Assembly: GCA_964418595.1 (NCBI GenBank)
Contig: CAYQMF010000051.1
Span: 1-40,993, forward strand
DNA length: 40,993 bases
Reading direction: 5' to 3'
DNA from: CAYQMF01 sp964418595
Lineage (GTDB): Bacteria > Planctomycetota > UBA1135 > UBA2386
Shown here: positions 24,781-31,334 of the stretch, piece by piece
Layout of the letters: each line of letters begins with the position of its first letter
How positions within the stretch are numbered: position 1 is the first letter of the stretch
The notes under the pieces: generated by a model
Seen by the model: only the letters and a program-made list of their open reading frames with translations
The model's database searches: none
What the model was told of the DNA's origin: nothing
Translations under genes and position numbers: made by a program

Positions 24781-25038
24781 ATGACGACCTACACCAAGCG
24801 AGACATCAGGGCGGCGGACATCCTCGCGATGATCCTCTTCGGGTTCGGCGTGGTACTTCTCGGCTTCGCGATCTTCATGACGCTCGGCAAGACCGGCAAG
24901 GGCGGCGGCAGTGCCTTTCCCATGTGGCTCATGGCCGGAGTCTTCCTCGCACTCGGCACCGCGCTCAACCTCAAGATCCGGCAGCTCATCCGCGCCGAGG
25001 GGACCGAGCCCACGGACTACGATGGCGTTCCCGACTAG
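24781..25038 (+). CDS. Small two-helix membrane protein
   Basis: The protein has 85 residues. It has two hydrophobic helices, ILAMILFGFGVVLLGFAIFM (about 14-33) and FPMWLMAGVFLALGTAL (about 46-62). They are joined by a glycine/lysine turn (GKTGKGGG) and flanked by charged N- and C-termini, and the tail ends with acidic residues. It is probably an inner-membrane protein with both ends on the same side. No family was recognised. It is the first of three tightly spaced rightward genes (24781, 25061, 25510). GC-rich codon use equals that of its neighbours, which supports it as a real gene. Confidence 0.6.
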   Translation: MTTYTKRDIRAADILAMILFGFGVVLLGFAIFMTLGKTGKGGGSAFPMWLMAGVFLALGTALNLKIRQLIRAEGTEPTDYDGVPD

Positions 25039-25060
25039 ACCCCGGCTCCCTCCCTGCCCG

Positions 25061-25513
25061 ATGAAACCGCTCCTCTGCACGCATCGTTCCTCCGCCTCGC
25101 CCGACCGCGTGTGGCCGTTGGCTTCCGACTTTGCGAACGCCGCTGGGCGCATCAAGGCGATCACGAAGGTCGAGATGCTCACTCCCGGTCCCGTCGACGC
25201 CGGCACACGCTTCCGTGAGTGGCGCGGTCGTCAGGCGGTCGACATGGAGATCGCGGCGTGGGCACCGCCCCGCAGCTACTCGCTGCGCGGCTACGCGATG
25301 GGGACCGAGTTCACGTCGGAGATCCGCTGCGTCCCCGATGGCGCGGGGACGCGCCTCGAGATGGAGATCCACGTGCAGCCCAAGACCTTCGGCGCGAAGC
25401 TGCTCTCGCCACTCATCGCGCTGATGTCGAAGCTGATGGTGAAGTCCTGCGCCAAGGACCTCGGCGACATTTCCGCGGCGGCCGAGCGGGTCGGGGCGCA
25501 GCCCACGGCATGA
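25061..25513 (+). CDS. SRPBCC-family (START-like) protein
   Basis: The protein has 150 residues. The order of elements fits the polyketide-cyclase/START-like SRPBCC fold: an N-terminal strand with SSASPDRVWPLASDFANAAG, a middle PVDAGTRFREWRGRQ, the DMEIAAWAPPRSYSL pair of strands, and TRLEMEIHVQPKTFG leading into a long C-terminal helix (LSPLIALMSKLMVKSCAKDL). Such small proteins bind hydrophobic ligands in a helix-grip pocket; no catalytic residue can be named. The ATG at 25061 follows 22 bases after the previous stop. Its TGA overlaps the next ATG (ATGA at 25510), so translation of the two is coupled. Confidence 0.75.
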   Translation: MKPLLCTHRSSASPDRVWPLASDFANAAGRIKAITKVEMLTPGPVDAGTRFREWRGRQAVDMEIAAWAPPRSYSLRGYAMGTEFTSEIRCVPDGAGTRLEMEIHVQPKTFGAKLLSPLIALMSKLMVKSCAKDLGDISAAAERVGAQPTA

Positions 25514-26001
25514 GCCCTTCGAGCCCGAGCGTGCAGACAGCGGCGGAGCGACGCGCGGCAGAGGCCGAGCTGCGCGCGTCGGTCGCCAGGTTCGCGCCCG
25601 CGCACATCCGCCTCGTGGAAGCGATGCGGCGGGCAGTGCGCAAGCGTCTGCCCGCTGCCCATGAGATCGTCTACGACTATCGCGACTGGTGCGTCATCAG
25701 CTATGCGCCGAGCGAGCGCGGCTACGAAGGCGTGCTCGCGATCCGCGCGAGCAGCGACGGCGTGAAGCTCTACTTCCACGGCGGCAAGGAGCTGGCGGAC
25801 CCGACGAAGCTGTTGCAGGGGGCGGGCCAGGCGCGCTGGATCGAGGTGGAGAGCGCGGCCGCACTCGCGCGTCCGGCGGTGGCGAGCCTGATCGACGCGA
25901 CCGTCGCCCGCAGGCGCGAGGCGTTCGCGCCGGCCGGCCGTGGCCCGATCCTGATCCGGTCGACATCCGCGAAGAAGCGGCGGCGGCAACGGCCCGCGTA
26001 G
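25510..26001 (+). CDS. DUF1801-like protein
   Basis: The protein has 163 residues. After a short tail, the body has HIRLVEAMRRAVRKRLP, HEIVYDYRDWCVISYAPSER and VLAIRASSDGVKLYFHGGKE, then LADPTKLLQG and a basic C-terminus (SAKKRRRQRPA). This matches the DUF1801/YdhG-like fold, where the core pattern is V-xxLRxlI, then E-x-I-xY, followed by F and a GxxL strand. The family is of unknown function, and some members bind nucleotides or iron. It starts with ATGA overlapping the SRPBCC stop and is thus in one operon with it. Immediately downstream, on the other strand, is the broken CBM9-like fragment. Confidence 0.65.
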   Translation: MSPSSPSVQTAAERRAAEAELRASVARFAPAHIRLVEAMRRAVRKRLPAAHEIVYDYRDWCVISYAPSERGYEGVLAIRASSDGVKLYFHGGKELADPTKLLQGAGQARWIEVESAAALARPAVASLIDATVARRREAFAPAGRGPILIRSTSAKKRRRQRPA

Positions 26002-26002
26002 G

Positions 26003-26125
26003 TCAGCGACCGCTCAGCAACTCCACGAAGCCCCACTGCTCGGGGCGGTGCATGTCCACCGCGTACTGCGCCGTCCACACCCAGTTGTCCTCCTTCGCGT
26101 CGGCAGGTTTGCCTTGGCGGCCGCC
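26003..26125 (-). pseudogene. C-terminal fragment of a CBM9-like carbohydrate-binding protein
   Basis: On the minus strand a frame ends at a TGA (26005-26003) and reads backward as GKPADAKEDNWVWTAQYAV followed by DMHRPEQWGFVELLSGR. The NWVW, then DMHRPE-WGFV pattern is the conserved C-terminal end of CBM9-like carbohydrate-binding domain proteins (NWVWSPQG, then DMHRPE-WGYVQF). Only about 35-40 residues are left. Upstream of about 26125 the similarity stops, and the DNA continues as the start of the slipin fragment in the opposite direction. The gene has therefore lost its promoter and nearly all of its coding region. The identification rests on this one motif. Confidence 0.6.
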
Positions 26126-26136
26126 GACGACGTCGT

Positions 26137-26769
26137 GCGCGGCACGCTTTCTGGAACCGGGCCGGTTCGGTCACCTGGAAGGTCGTCGACCTGCGCGAGC
26201 AGCTCGCCGACGTCCAGGGCCAGGAGATCATGACCGCCGACAAGGTGACCCTGCGACTCAACCTCGTGGTCGGGTGGCGGATCACCGATCCGGTGGCGGC
26301 GACGACCGTCGTCGACAACGTGGCGAACGTCGTCTACCGCGAGGCGCAGCTCGGGCTGCGCGCTGCGGTGGGCGGCCGCGACCTCGACCGTCTGCTGGCC
26401 GACAAGGACGCGGTGGCCGACGAGGTGCTCGCGGCGTTGACGCGGCGGATCGCCGGCTTCGGCGTCGCGGTCGGCAGCGTCGGCGTGCGCGACATCGTGC
26501 TCCCGGGCGACATGAAAACGATCCTCAACCAGGTCATCGAGGCCCAGAAGCAGGCGGAGGCCAACCTCATCCGCCGGCGCGAGGAGACTGCGGCGGCGCG
26601 TTCGCAGGCGAACACCGCCAGGCTCCTGGCCGAGAACCCGATCCTCCTGCGCATGAAGGAACTCGAGTCGCTCCAGGCGATCCTGGCCGGAGCGAAGGTG
26701 ACCTTCGTGCTCGGGCAGGGCGACCTGGGTGAGCAGGTGAAGCGCCTGGTGGCGAGCCAGGACGATTGA
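26137..26769 (+). pseudogene. Slipin/SPFH (stomatin-like) protein lacking its N-terminus
   Basis: The frame carries slipin motifs: HAFWNRAG, KVVDLREQLADVQGQEIMTA, DKVTLRLNLVVGWRI and the SPFH core (YREAQLGLRAAVGGRDLDRL). Then come IRDIVLPGD-like VRDIVLPGDMK, EANLIRRREETAAARSQANT and the C-terminal LENP-like AENPILLRMKELE. The usual N-terminal membrane anchor and first strand are missing. Similarity begins near 26137-26143, and the bases before it belong to the opposite-strand CBM9 fragment. A 179-residue product could still start at the ATG at 26230, without its membrane anchor. Slipins organise membrane microdomains and quality control. A perfect hairpin follows the stop, so the 3' end of the gene is intact. 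Confidence 0.75.
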
Positions 26770-26773
26770 TGTG

Positions 26774-26801
26774 CGCCGCCGCCGGAGATCCGGCGGCGGC
26801 G
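26774..26801 (+). terminator. GC-rich terminator hairpin after the slipin gene
   Basis: CGCCGCCGCCGG and CCGGCGGCGGCG form a perfect 12-bp stem with an AGAT loop. It starts five bases after the slipin stop codon. Only a weak T-rich tail (ACGTCTTGCT) follows. Confidence 0.6.
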
Positions 26802-26837
26802 ACGTCTTGCTGCCTGAATGTCCGGGCGTCCGCGCGC

Positions 26838-26843
26838 TACCCT
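26838..26843 (+). promoter_or_regulatory. Candidate -10 (TACCCT), leaderless start
   Basis: GCGCTACCCTCGCGGC sits directly before the ATG at 26850, with six bases between the box and the start codon. This leaves no room for a ribosome-binding site, so the message would be leaderless. Confidence 0.45.
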
Positions 26844-26849
26844 CGCGGC

Positions 26850-27209
26850 ATGTTCTGGGAACTCCGCCAGCAGCAGTTGATCCGGGAAGCCGAGGCGCAG
26901 GCGCTCGAGGCCCGCGCCGATGCGCGCGACGTGCGCGGCGAGCTGAAGGTGCTCGAAGGCGCAATCGAGCGGCTCTTGCTCGTGAATCGAGCCATGTGGG
27001 AGATGTTCTCGGGGCCTGCGGGCCTGACCGAGAAGGACCTCATCGCCAAGGTGCGCGAGATCGACCTGCGCGACGGCAGGGAAGACGGCCGCCTGCGCCT
27101 GGCCGTGCGCGACTGCGTCGCCTGCGGCCGCACCATGCAGAAGAAGCATGCGCGTTGCCTCTACTGCGGCGCCGAGGAGCAGGGTGCCGACCCGTTCCGT
27201 GCGGTGTGA
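26850..27209 (+). CDS. Small coiled-coil protein with C-terminal zinc ribbon
   Basis: The protein has 119 residues from the ATG at 26850; an upstream in-frame start is rejected because it would run through the terminator hairpin and promoter. Residues about 5-50 form a charged helix likely to be a coiled coil (IREAEAQALEARADA, then ELKVLEGAIERLLLVNRAMWEM). The C-terminus has two Cys pairs, Cys89/Cys92 (CVAC) and Cys103/Cys106 (CLYC), separated by ten residues, which is a classic four-cysteine zinc ribbon. I know no family name for this arrangement. It may be a nucleic-acid- or protein-binding regulator; no partner gene is adjacent. Confidence 0.65.
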   Translation: MFWELRQQQLIREAEAQALEARADARDVRGELKVLEGAIERLLLVNRAMWEMFSGPAGLTEKDLIAKVREIDLRDGREDGRLRLAVRDCVACGRTMQKKHARCLYCGAEEQGADPFRAV

Positions 27210-27294
27210 CCGTAGGCGGTGACGAAACCTGACACGGGTCTTTGGTGATCCTCGCGCGGACCTTACTCCTGCGCCCTCGCAGCCTCTCCATCCC

Positions 27295-28245
27295 ATGAGC
27301 GACAAACCCATCCTCGCCGTCGTCGGCGCAACCGGCGCCCAGGGCGGCGGCCTCGTGCGCGCCGCGCTCTCCCATCCCGCGTCTCCCTTCACCGTCCGCG
27401 CACTCACGCGCAAGCCCGACTCCGACGCCGCCAAGGCGCTGACGAAGCTCGGCGCGCAGGTCGTCGCCGCCGACCTCGACGAGCCGCGCAGCCTCGAGCG
27501 CGCGTTCGCCGGGGCGCACGCCGCGTTCTGCGTCACCAACTTCTGGGAGCACTTCTCGCCCGAGAAGGAGCTGACCCAGGCCAAGGCGATGGCTGCCGCG
27601 GCGAAGAAGGCCGCCCTGCGCCATGTGATCTGGTCGACGCTCGAGGACACCCGCAAGCACGTGCCGCTCAGCGACGCGCGCATGCCGACGCTCATGCAGA
27701 AGTACAAGGTCCCGCACTTCGACGCGAAGGGCGAGGCCGACCGTTTCTTCGCCGAGTCGGGCGTACCGACGACCTTCCTGCTGACGTCGTTCTACTGGGA
27801 CAACCTCATCCACTTCGGGATGGGTCCCCGCCGCGGCGACGACGGCAAGCTCACGTTCGCGCTGCCGATGGGGAACGCGAAGCTCCCCGGCATCGCGGTC
27901 GGCGACATCGGTCGCTGCGCGCTGGCGATCCTGCAGGCGGGCAAGGCGCACCACGGCAAGCACGTCGGCATCGCCGGCGAGCACCTCACGGGCGCCGAGA
28001 TGGCGAAGACGCTCGGCACTGCGCTCGGCGCACCCGTCAGCTACCAGGCCGTGCCCTTCGAGGTCTACCGCAAGCTCGGTTTCCCCGGCGCCGACGACCT
28101 CGGCAACATGTTCCAGTTCAAGCACGACTTCCAGTCGGCGTTCCTCGGGGCGCGCGACCCCAAGGTCGCCCGCACGCTCGTGCCGGGCATGCAGACCTTC
28201 GCGCAGTGGGTCGGCGCGCACAAGGCGAAGCTGCAGCCGGCGTAG
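27295..28245 (+). CDS. NmrA-family NAD(P)-binding protein
   Basis: The protein has 316 residues, an atypical short-chain dehydrogenase. LAVVGATGAQGGGLVRAAL at about 7-25 is the Rossmann glycine motif (GxxGxxG) of the NmrA/HSCARG type, which senses the NADP(H) state rather than catalysing. VRALTRKPDS supplies the usual basic residues for NADP phosphate. AFCVTNFWEHF, HVIWSTLEDTRK and VPTTFLLTSFYWDNLIHF follow in the family order. The conserved SDR Tyr-x3-Lys pair is not evident, as usual for NmrA. It stands alone, with a hairpin just after its stop. A TetR gene lies two genes downstream; no operon link is visible. Confidence 0.87.
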   Translation: MSDKPILAVVGATGAQGGGLVRAALSHPASPFTVRALTRKPDSDAAKALTKLGAQVVAADLDEPRSLERAFAGAHAAFCVTNFWEHFSPEKELTQAKAMAAAAKKAALRHVIWSTLEDTRKHVPLSDARMPTLMQKYKVPHFDAKGEADRFFAESGVPTTFLLTSFYWDNLIHFGMGPRRGDDGKLTFALPMGNAKLPGIAVGDIGRCALAILQAGKAHHGKHVGIAGEHLTGAEMAKTLGTALGAPVSYQAVPFEVYRKLGFPGADDLGNMFQFKHDFQSAFLGARDPKVARTLVPGMQTFAQWVGAHKAKLQPA

Positions 28246-28248
28246 AGG

Positions 28249-28266
28249 CCTCGTCTCTCGACGAGG
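28249..28266 (+). terminator. Hairpin after the NmrA-like gene
   Basis: CCTCGTC and GACGAGG form a perfect 7-bp stem with a TCTC loop, three bases after the stop codon. No T-run follows, so termination would be weak or assisted by Rho. Confidence 0.4.
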
Positions 28267-28306
28267 TGACCGCTGCGTCGAGGTCCGTGCAATCCGCGGG
28301 TACCGG

Positions 28307-28320
28307 CCGGCGTTCGCCGG
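28307..28320 (+). repeat. Short hairpin just before the DUF6544-like start codon
   Basis: CCGGCG-TT-CGCCGG is a perfect 6-bp stem with a two-base loop. It ends three bases before the ATG at 28324, where it could mask the start or simply reflect base composition. Confidence 0.3.
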
Positions 28321-28323
28321 ACC

Positions 28324-29372
28324 ATGTGGTCGTGGCTCCTCGTCGTCCTCGGTGGCTTGCTGGCGGGGCTCGCCACGATCCGCGCGCTGTGCGTGCAGCG
28401 TTGGGTGGCCGCCACGGCGAAGCTGTGCGGGCGCCTCGAGGCGCAACGGCGTTCGCCGGAGCCTTCTCGCGTCGACTTCGCCGCGATGGACGCCTTGCCG
28501 CCGATCGTGCAGCGGTTCTTCCGACGCGTGCTGCCCGATGGGCAGCACGCGATCGCCGCCGCGAGCTTCCGACACGAGGGCGAACTTGCGATGCGCATCG
28601 ACGGCGGCGGGTGGAAGACGTTCACCTCGCAGCAGCGGGTCGTGGTGACGCGGCCTGGGTTCGTGTGGGATGCGAGCGTGCAGGCGATGCCTGGGCTCGC
28701 CGTGCGCGTCCACGACGCCTACGTCGGCGGCGTCGGGATCCTGGAGGCTCGATTCGCTGGCTGCGTACGCGTGGCGCGCCTCGTCGACGACGGGGAGGTC
28801 GCTCGAGGCGAACTGATGCGTTGGTTGGCGGCGGCGGTCTGGTATCCGACGGCGCTCCTGCCCGGGAACGGCGTGACGTGGGCGCCGGCGGGCGAACGGG
28901 CCGCTGTGGCGACCGTGCGCGACGGCGGTGTGGAGGCATCGCTGCGGTTCGCGTTCAACGCCGATGGACTCGTCGAGACGGTGGATGCCGACGCGCGCAG
29001 TCGCTTCTTGAACGGCAGGATGGTCGCGACGCCGTGGTTGGGGCGCTTTGCTCGTTGGGCTGCAAGGGCCGCGAATGCTCGCTCGGCGCGCAAGATTCAC
29101 TACGAAGCTCCCTTGCCGTGGGCTCTTCCATTGCAAGGTCCGAGCGGCCCTGGAAGCCCCAAACGATGCCATCGCCGGCGGCCCTATCTGGTCGTCGCGC
29201 CAGCGACGACATCAACCCTTTGGGTTGCGGCCGCCGGCTGCGATGGGAGGAACGTGACGGCATCCTCGTGCCGATCGAGGGCGAAGTGGTCTGGCGACCG
29301 CAGACCGGGGACGTGCCGTACTGGCGCGGGCGGCTGACGCGAATCGACTACGAGTTCGTCGCCAGCCCGTGA
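28324..29372 (+). pseudogene. DUF6544/DUF6920-like protein interrupted by a 188-bp element
   Basis: The first 245 or so residues read normally. There is a hydrophobic N-terminal helix (WSWLLVVLGGLLAGL), then LPPIVQRFFRRVLPDGQ, FTSQQRVVVTRPGFVWDA, VRVHDAYVGGVGILEA, AAAVWYPTALLPGNGVTW, ending in ATPWLGRFARW. The rest of the family domain (EERDGILVPIEGEVVW, then YWRGRLTRIDYEF) appears after base 29247 in another frame. Removing bases 29060-29247 restores a continuous frame of 286 residues, reading GRFARWEERDGILVP across the join. The element therefore causes a +2 frame change. The unspliced product would have a foreign tail to 29337. The family has unknown function. The family name is from memory. 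Confidence 0.8.
29060..29247 (+). mobile_element. 188-bp palindromic element, copy 1 (inside a coding sequence)
   Basis: This copy is close to 90% identical to the minus-strand copy at 36953-37138, with about 14 mismatches and a few one-base indels counted by eye. It follows host TTGGG, begins CTGCAAGGGCCGC and ends GCGATGGG. The left module (29055-29164) can fold with TTGGGCT/AGCCC-CAA and AGGGCCGC/GCGGCCCT arms. The right module (29169-29246) has outer arms CCATCGCCGGCGGCC and GGCCGCCGGC-TGC-GATGG. These enclose two hairpins, GTCGTCGC/GCGACGAC at 29191-29210 and CAACCC/GGGTTG at 29213-29227. No transposase is inside. It is probably non-autonomous. I do not recognise a named family. Confidence 0.85.
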
Positions 29373-29448
29373 GGTGGAGCGGCCATGTGCGTGGGCTCGC
29401 CCGGCCCATGCTTGCCAGCGCGCGCAGCGCCCGCCAGCATCGCGGACG

Positions 29449-30027
29449 ATGGCACGCCCCAACCTCAGCGACGAACGCCGCCAGGAGCTGATCGGCACGG
29501 TCGCGGCGACCTTCGCGGAGCTCGGCTACCGCCGCACCACCACGGCCGAGCTCGCCGCGCGCTGCGGCCTGCAGGAACAGGCGCTCTACCGGCTGTGGCC
29601 CGACAAGCGCGCGATGTTCGTGGCCTCGATCGAGTTCGTCGGTGCCCACTCGGAAGCGATCTGGCGCGATGCGCTCGCGCGCGACGACGGCGGCGCCACC
29701 GGCGCCGAGCGCGTGCTCGCGCACGAGTCCACGCACCTCGGCGAGTTCGGCTTGTACCGCATCCTCTTCGCCGGCCTGTCCGAGATCGACGACACCGAGA
29801 TCAAGGGCGCGATGCGGCGCGTGTACGCGAGCTTCCTCCGCTTCATCGAGGCCCAGGTCGAGGCGCATCGCGGCGCGCGCACCAAGGGGCTACCGCCGGT
29901 CGACCTCACCGCCTGGGCGCTCGTCGGTCTCGGCACCGTGATCAACCTCGGCCGCGAACTCGACCTGCTGAAGCCGAGGGCCCGGCGGCAGCTCTTCGCC
30001 CAGGTGGGGCAGCACCTGCTGGGGTGA
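29449..30027 (+). CDS. TetR-family transcriptional regulator
   Basis: The protein has 192 residues. The ATG at 29449 fits the family N-terminus (MARPNLSDERRQELIGTVA); the open frame upstream is ignored. Residues about 8-55 are the TetR helix-turn-helix: TVAATFAELGYRRTTTAELA, then CGLQEQALYRLWPDKRAMF. The rest is the usual all-helical ligand and dimer domain, with TAWALVGLGTVINLGRELDL near the end. It is convergent with the lipoprotein gene at 30034, with only six bases between the stops. A GTTAGT-AAGC-ACTAAC palindrome of TetR-operator type sits in that lipoprotein's promoter, so that gene is a plausible target. The ligand is unknown. Confidence 0.9.
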   Translation: MARPNLSDERRQELIGTVAATFAELGYRRTTTAELAARCGLQEQALYRLWPDKRAMFVASIEFVGAHSEAIWRDALARDDGGATGAERVLAHESTHLGEFGLYRILFAGLSEIDDTEIKGAMRRVYASFLRFIEAQVEAHRGARTKGLPPVDLTAWALVGLGTVINLGRELDLLKPRARRQLFAQVGQHLLG

Positions 30028-30045
30028 AGCCCCCTACTTCAGCAG
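30016..30045. terminator. Shared hairpin between convergent genes
   Basis: CTGCTG (30016-30021) pairs with CAGCAG (30040-30045), with an inner GGG/CCC step. It spans both stop codons of the convergent TetR and lipoprotein genes and could act in both directions. It lies partly in coding sequence, so pairing may be incidental. Confidence 0.35.
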
Positions 30046-31128
30046 CCGCACGAGCCGCGCCGCGATCAGCTTCTCGGCGTCCTCGATGGTCTTCGGCTCG
30101 CGCCCGGCGAACATCGGGTGCTGGTCGTTCTGGAAGTCGGCGATCACCACCTCGCCGGCCTGCGTGCACAGCACGATGTTGACCGACTGCGCGCCACCTT
30201 CGGCGCGGAGGTTGATCTCGGCCACCAGCGCGTAGCTCGCCTGCGGCGGCTGCGCCTGCACCTGCTTCTGCAGCGCGGCGGCGAGATCCCACAACCGCTT
30301 CTGCTGGTTGCTGCTCGGCAGGACCGCGAGCGTCGGGGCATCGGCGACCGCGTGGGCTCGGCAGCCGAGCTCGCTGGCGATGAGCGTTGCGATGCGGCCA
30401 GCGCTCGCCGCGTCCGCGGCCTGGGATGTCAGTGGCGCGTACACCGCGACGGTCGCCTTGCCGAGGTCGGCACGAAGCTCATGCTGCCGCCGGCGCATGG
30501 CGGCGAACCCGGCCTTGTCCGGCGCTCCCGACTTCGTGCGCCACAGCTCCGCGAACCTGCCGTCGGGCACACCCCCCGGCAGTTTCTTCCACTGCGCCAG
30601 CTCGAACACGCGCTCGGCCACGAGTGTCGAGCAGCCGAGCGGATCGGGATCGCGTCCGGCGGTGCGGCGGAAGGTCTTGTCCGCCGGCGTCTGCCGATCG
30701 AGGAGCGCGACCTCGCCCGCGGCATCGACCACCACGAAGCGCACCTCGGTCGGCCCGCTCTTGGGGTCACCGAGGAACTCCGCGTAGAGCGACCAGCGCG
30801 GCGCCTTCGCCGCGGCGGCGCGCACCTGGGCGCCGAACGCGTTCGCCGCCTCCTCCCAGGTCGCCTTCGCCTCGGGCTCGAACGCCGTGGGCGCCACCGT
30901 CAGTTCACCCATGCCGCTCTTCTCGAGCACGAGCCCGAGCGCGTCGGCGACATCGGTGTTCGCGCGGCCGAGCACGCGCACCGGGTAGATGGTGAGTGGG
31001 GCCGTGAGCCCGGCCTCGTGCAGCGCCTTGGCGGTGGGGCTGCTCGGCGGGGGGACCTGCGCGCAGCTCGCGGCCATGGCGAACCCGGCCGCGGCGAGGG
31101 AAGCACGGATGGTGAGGAACTCGGTCAT
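30034..31128 (-). CDS. Putative lipoprotein with a TetR-type operator upstream
   Basis: The protein has 364 residues. The N-terminus has a signal peptide (MTEFLTIRASLAAAGFAMAA) followed by SCAQ, where Cys22 may be lipidated. The body is alpha/beta with APLTIYPVRVLGRANTDVA, VRFVVVDAAGEVALLDRQ, ATVAVYAPLTSQAADAAS, IASELGCRAHAV and YALVAEINLRAEGG. These strands are like TolB/CsgG-type or GNA1162-like lipoproteins that handle periplasmic complexes, but I cannot assign a family. The last part, VVIADFQNDQHPMFAG, ends in a long helix. The promoter region holds a 6-4-6 palindrome, so expression is probably repressed by a TetR protein. The gene is alone in its unit. Confidence 0.6.
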   Translation of the reverse strand: MTEFLTIRASLAAAGFAMAASCAQVPPPSSPTAKALHEAGLTAPLTIYPVRVLGRANTDVADALGLVLEKSGMGELTVAPTAFEPEAKATWEEAANAFGAQVRAAAAKAPRWSLYAEFLGDPKSGPTEVRFVVVDAAGEVALLDRQTPADKTFRRTAGRDPDPLGCSTLVAERVFELAQWKKLPGGVPDGRFAELWRTKSGAPDKAGFAAMRRRQHELRADLGKATVAVYAPLTSQAADAASAGRIATLIASELGCRAHAVADAPTLAVLPSSNQQKRLWDLAAALQKQVQAQPPQASYALVAEINLRAEGGAQSVNIVLCTQAGEVVIADFQNDQHPMFAGREPKTIEDAEKLIAARLVRLLK

Positions 31129-31149
31129 GTGAGACTCCGGTCAGAGAAA

Positions 31150-31178
31150 GTTAGTAAGCACTAACATAACGGAGTCAA
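31150..31178 (-). promoter_or_regulatory. TetR-type operator overlapping a promoter
   Basis: GTTAGT-AAGC-ACTAAC (31150-31165) is a perfect 6-bp inverted repeat with a four-base spacer, close to the TTAGTnnnnACTAA operators of many TetR proteins. On the minus strand a -35-like TTGACT (31178-31173) lies seven bases before it, so the operator fills the -35/-10 interval and a bound repressor would block the promoter. The lipoprotein ATG is 21 bases downstream. It is strikingly AT-rich for this window. Confidence 0.7.
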
Positions 31179-31334
31179 CGGCGCTTCTTCGGCGCTTCTT
31201 TCAACTGCTCGGTCCGGCGGCTCCGGCATCGGCCCGCGCGTGTTCTGCGGTCCACCGCAACGGAGGACGCCCTGCCCCGGTTGCTCGTGGTGGACGGGGT
31301 CGACGCCACTGTGCCGGGCCGAAGCGAACCGGCG

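Noticed and set aside
27040..29172. 710-codon minus-strand frame across NmrA, DUF6544 and the element
   Set aside because: It covers several real plus-strand genes and has no recognisable domain.
29060..29247. Element as a self-splicing intron or ribozyme
   Set aside because: At 188 bases it is too small for group I or II introns, and I saw no hammerhead CTGATGA/GAAA core. Copy 2 keeps the frame without splicing. Removal of copy 1 would restore its host, so RNA data would be needed before excluding it fully.
31180..31201. Tandem GGCGCTTCTT repeat
   Set aside because: There are only two 11-base units; too short to mean more than chance.
31246..31259. TGCGGT-CC-ACCGCA palindrome downstream of ppdK
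   Set aside because: It has a 6-bp stem with a two-base loop and no T-run. It is common by chance at this GC content.
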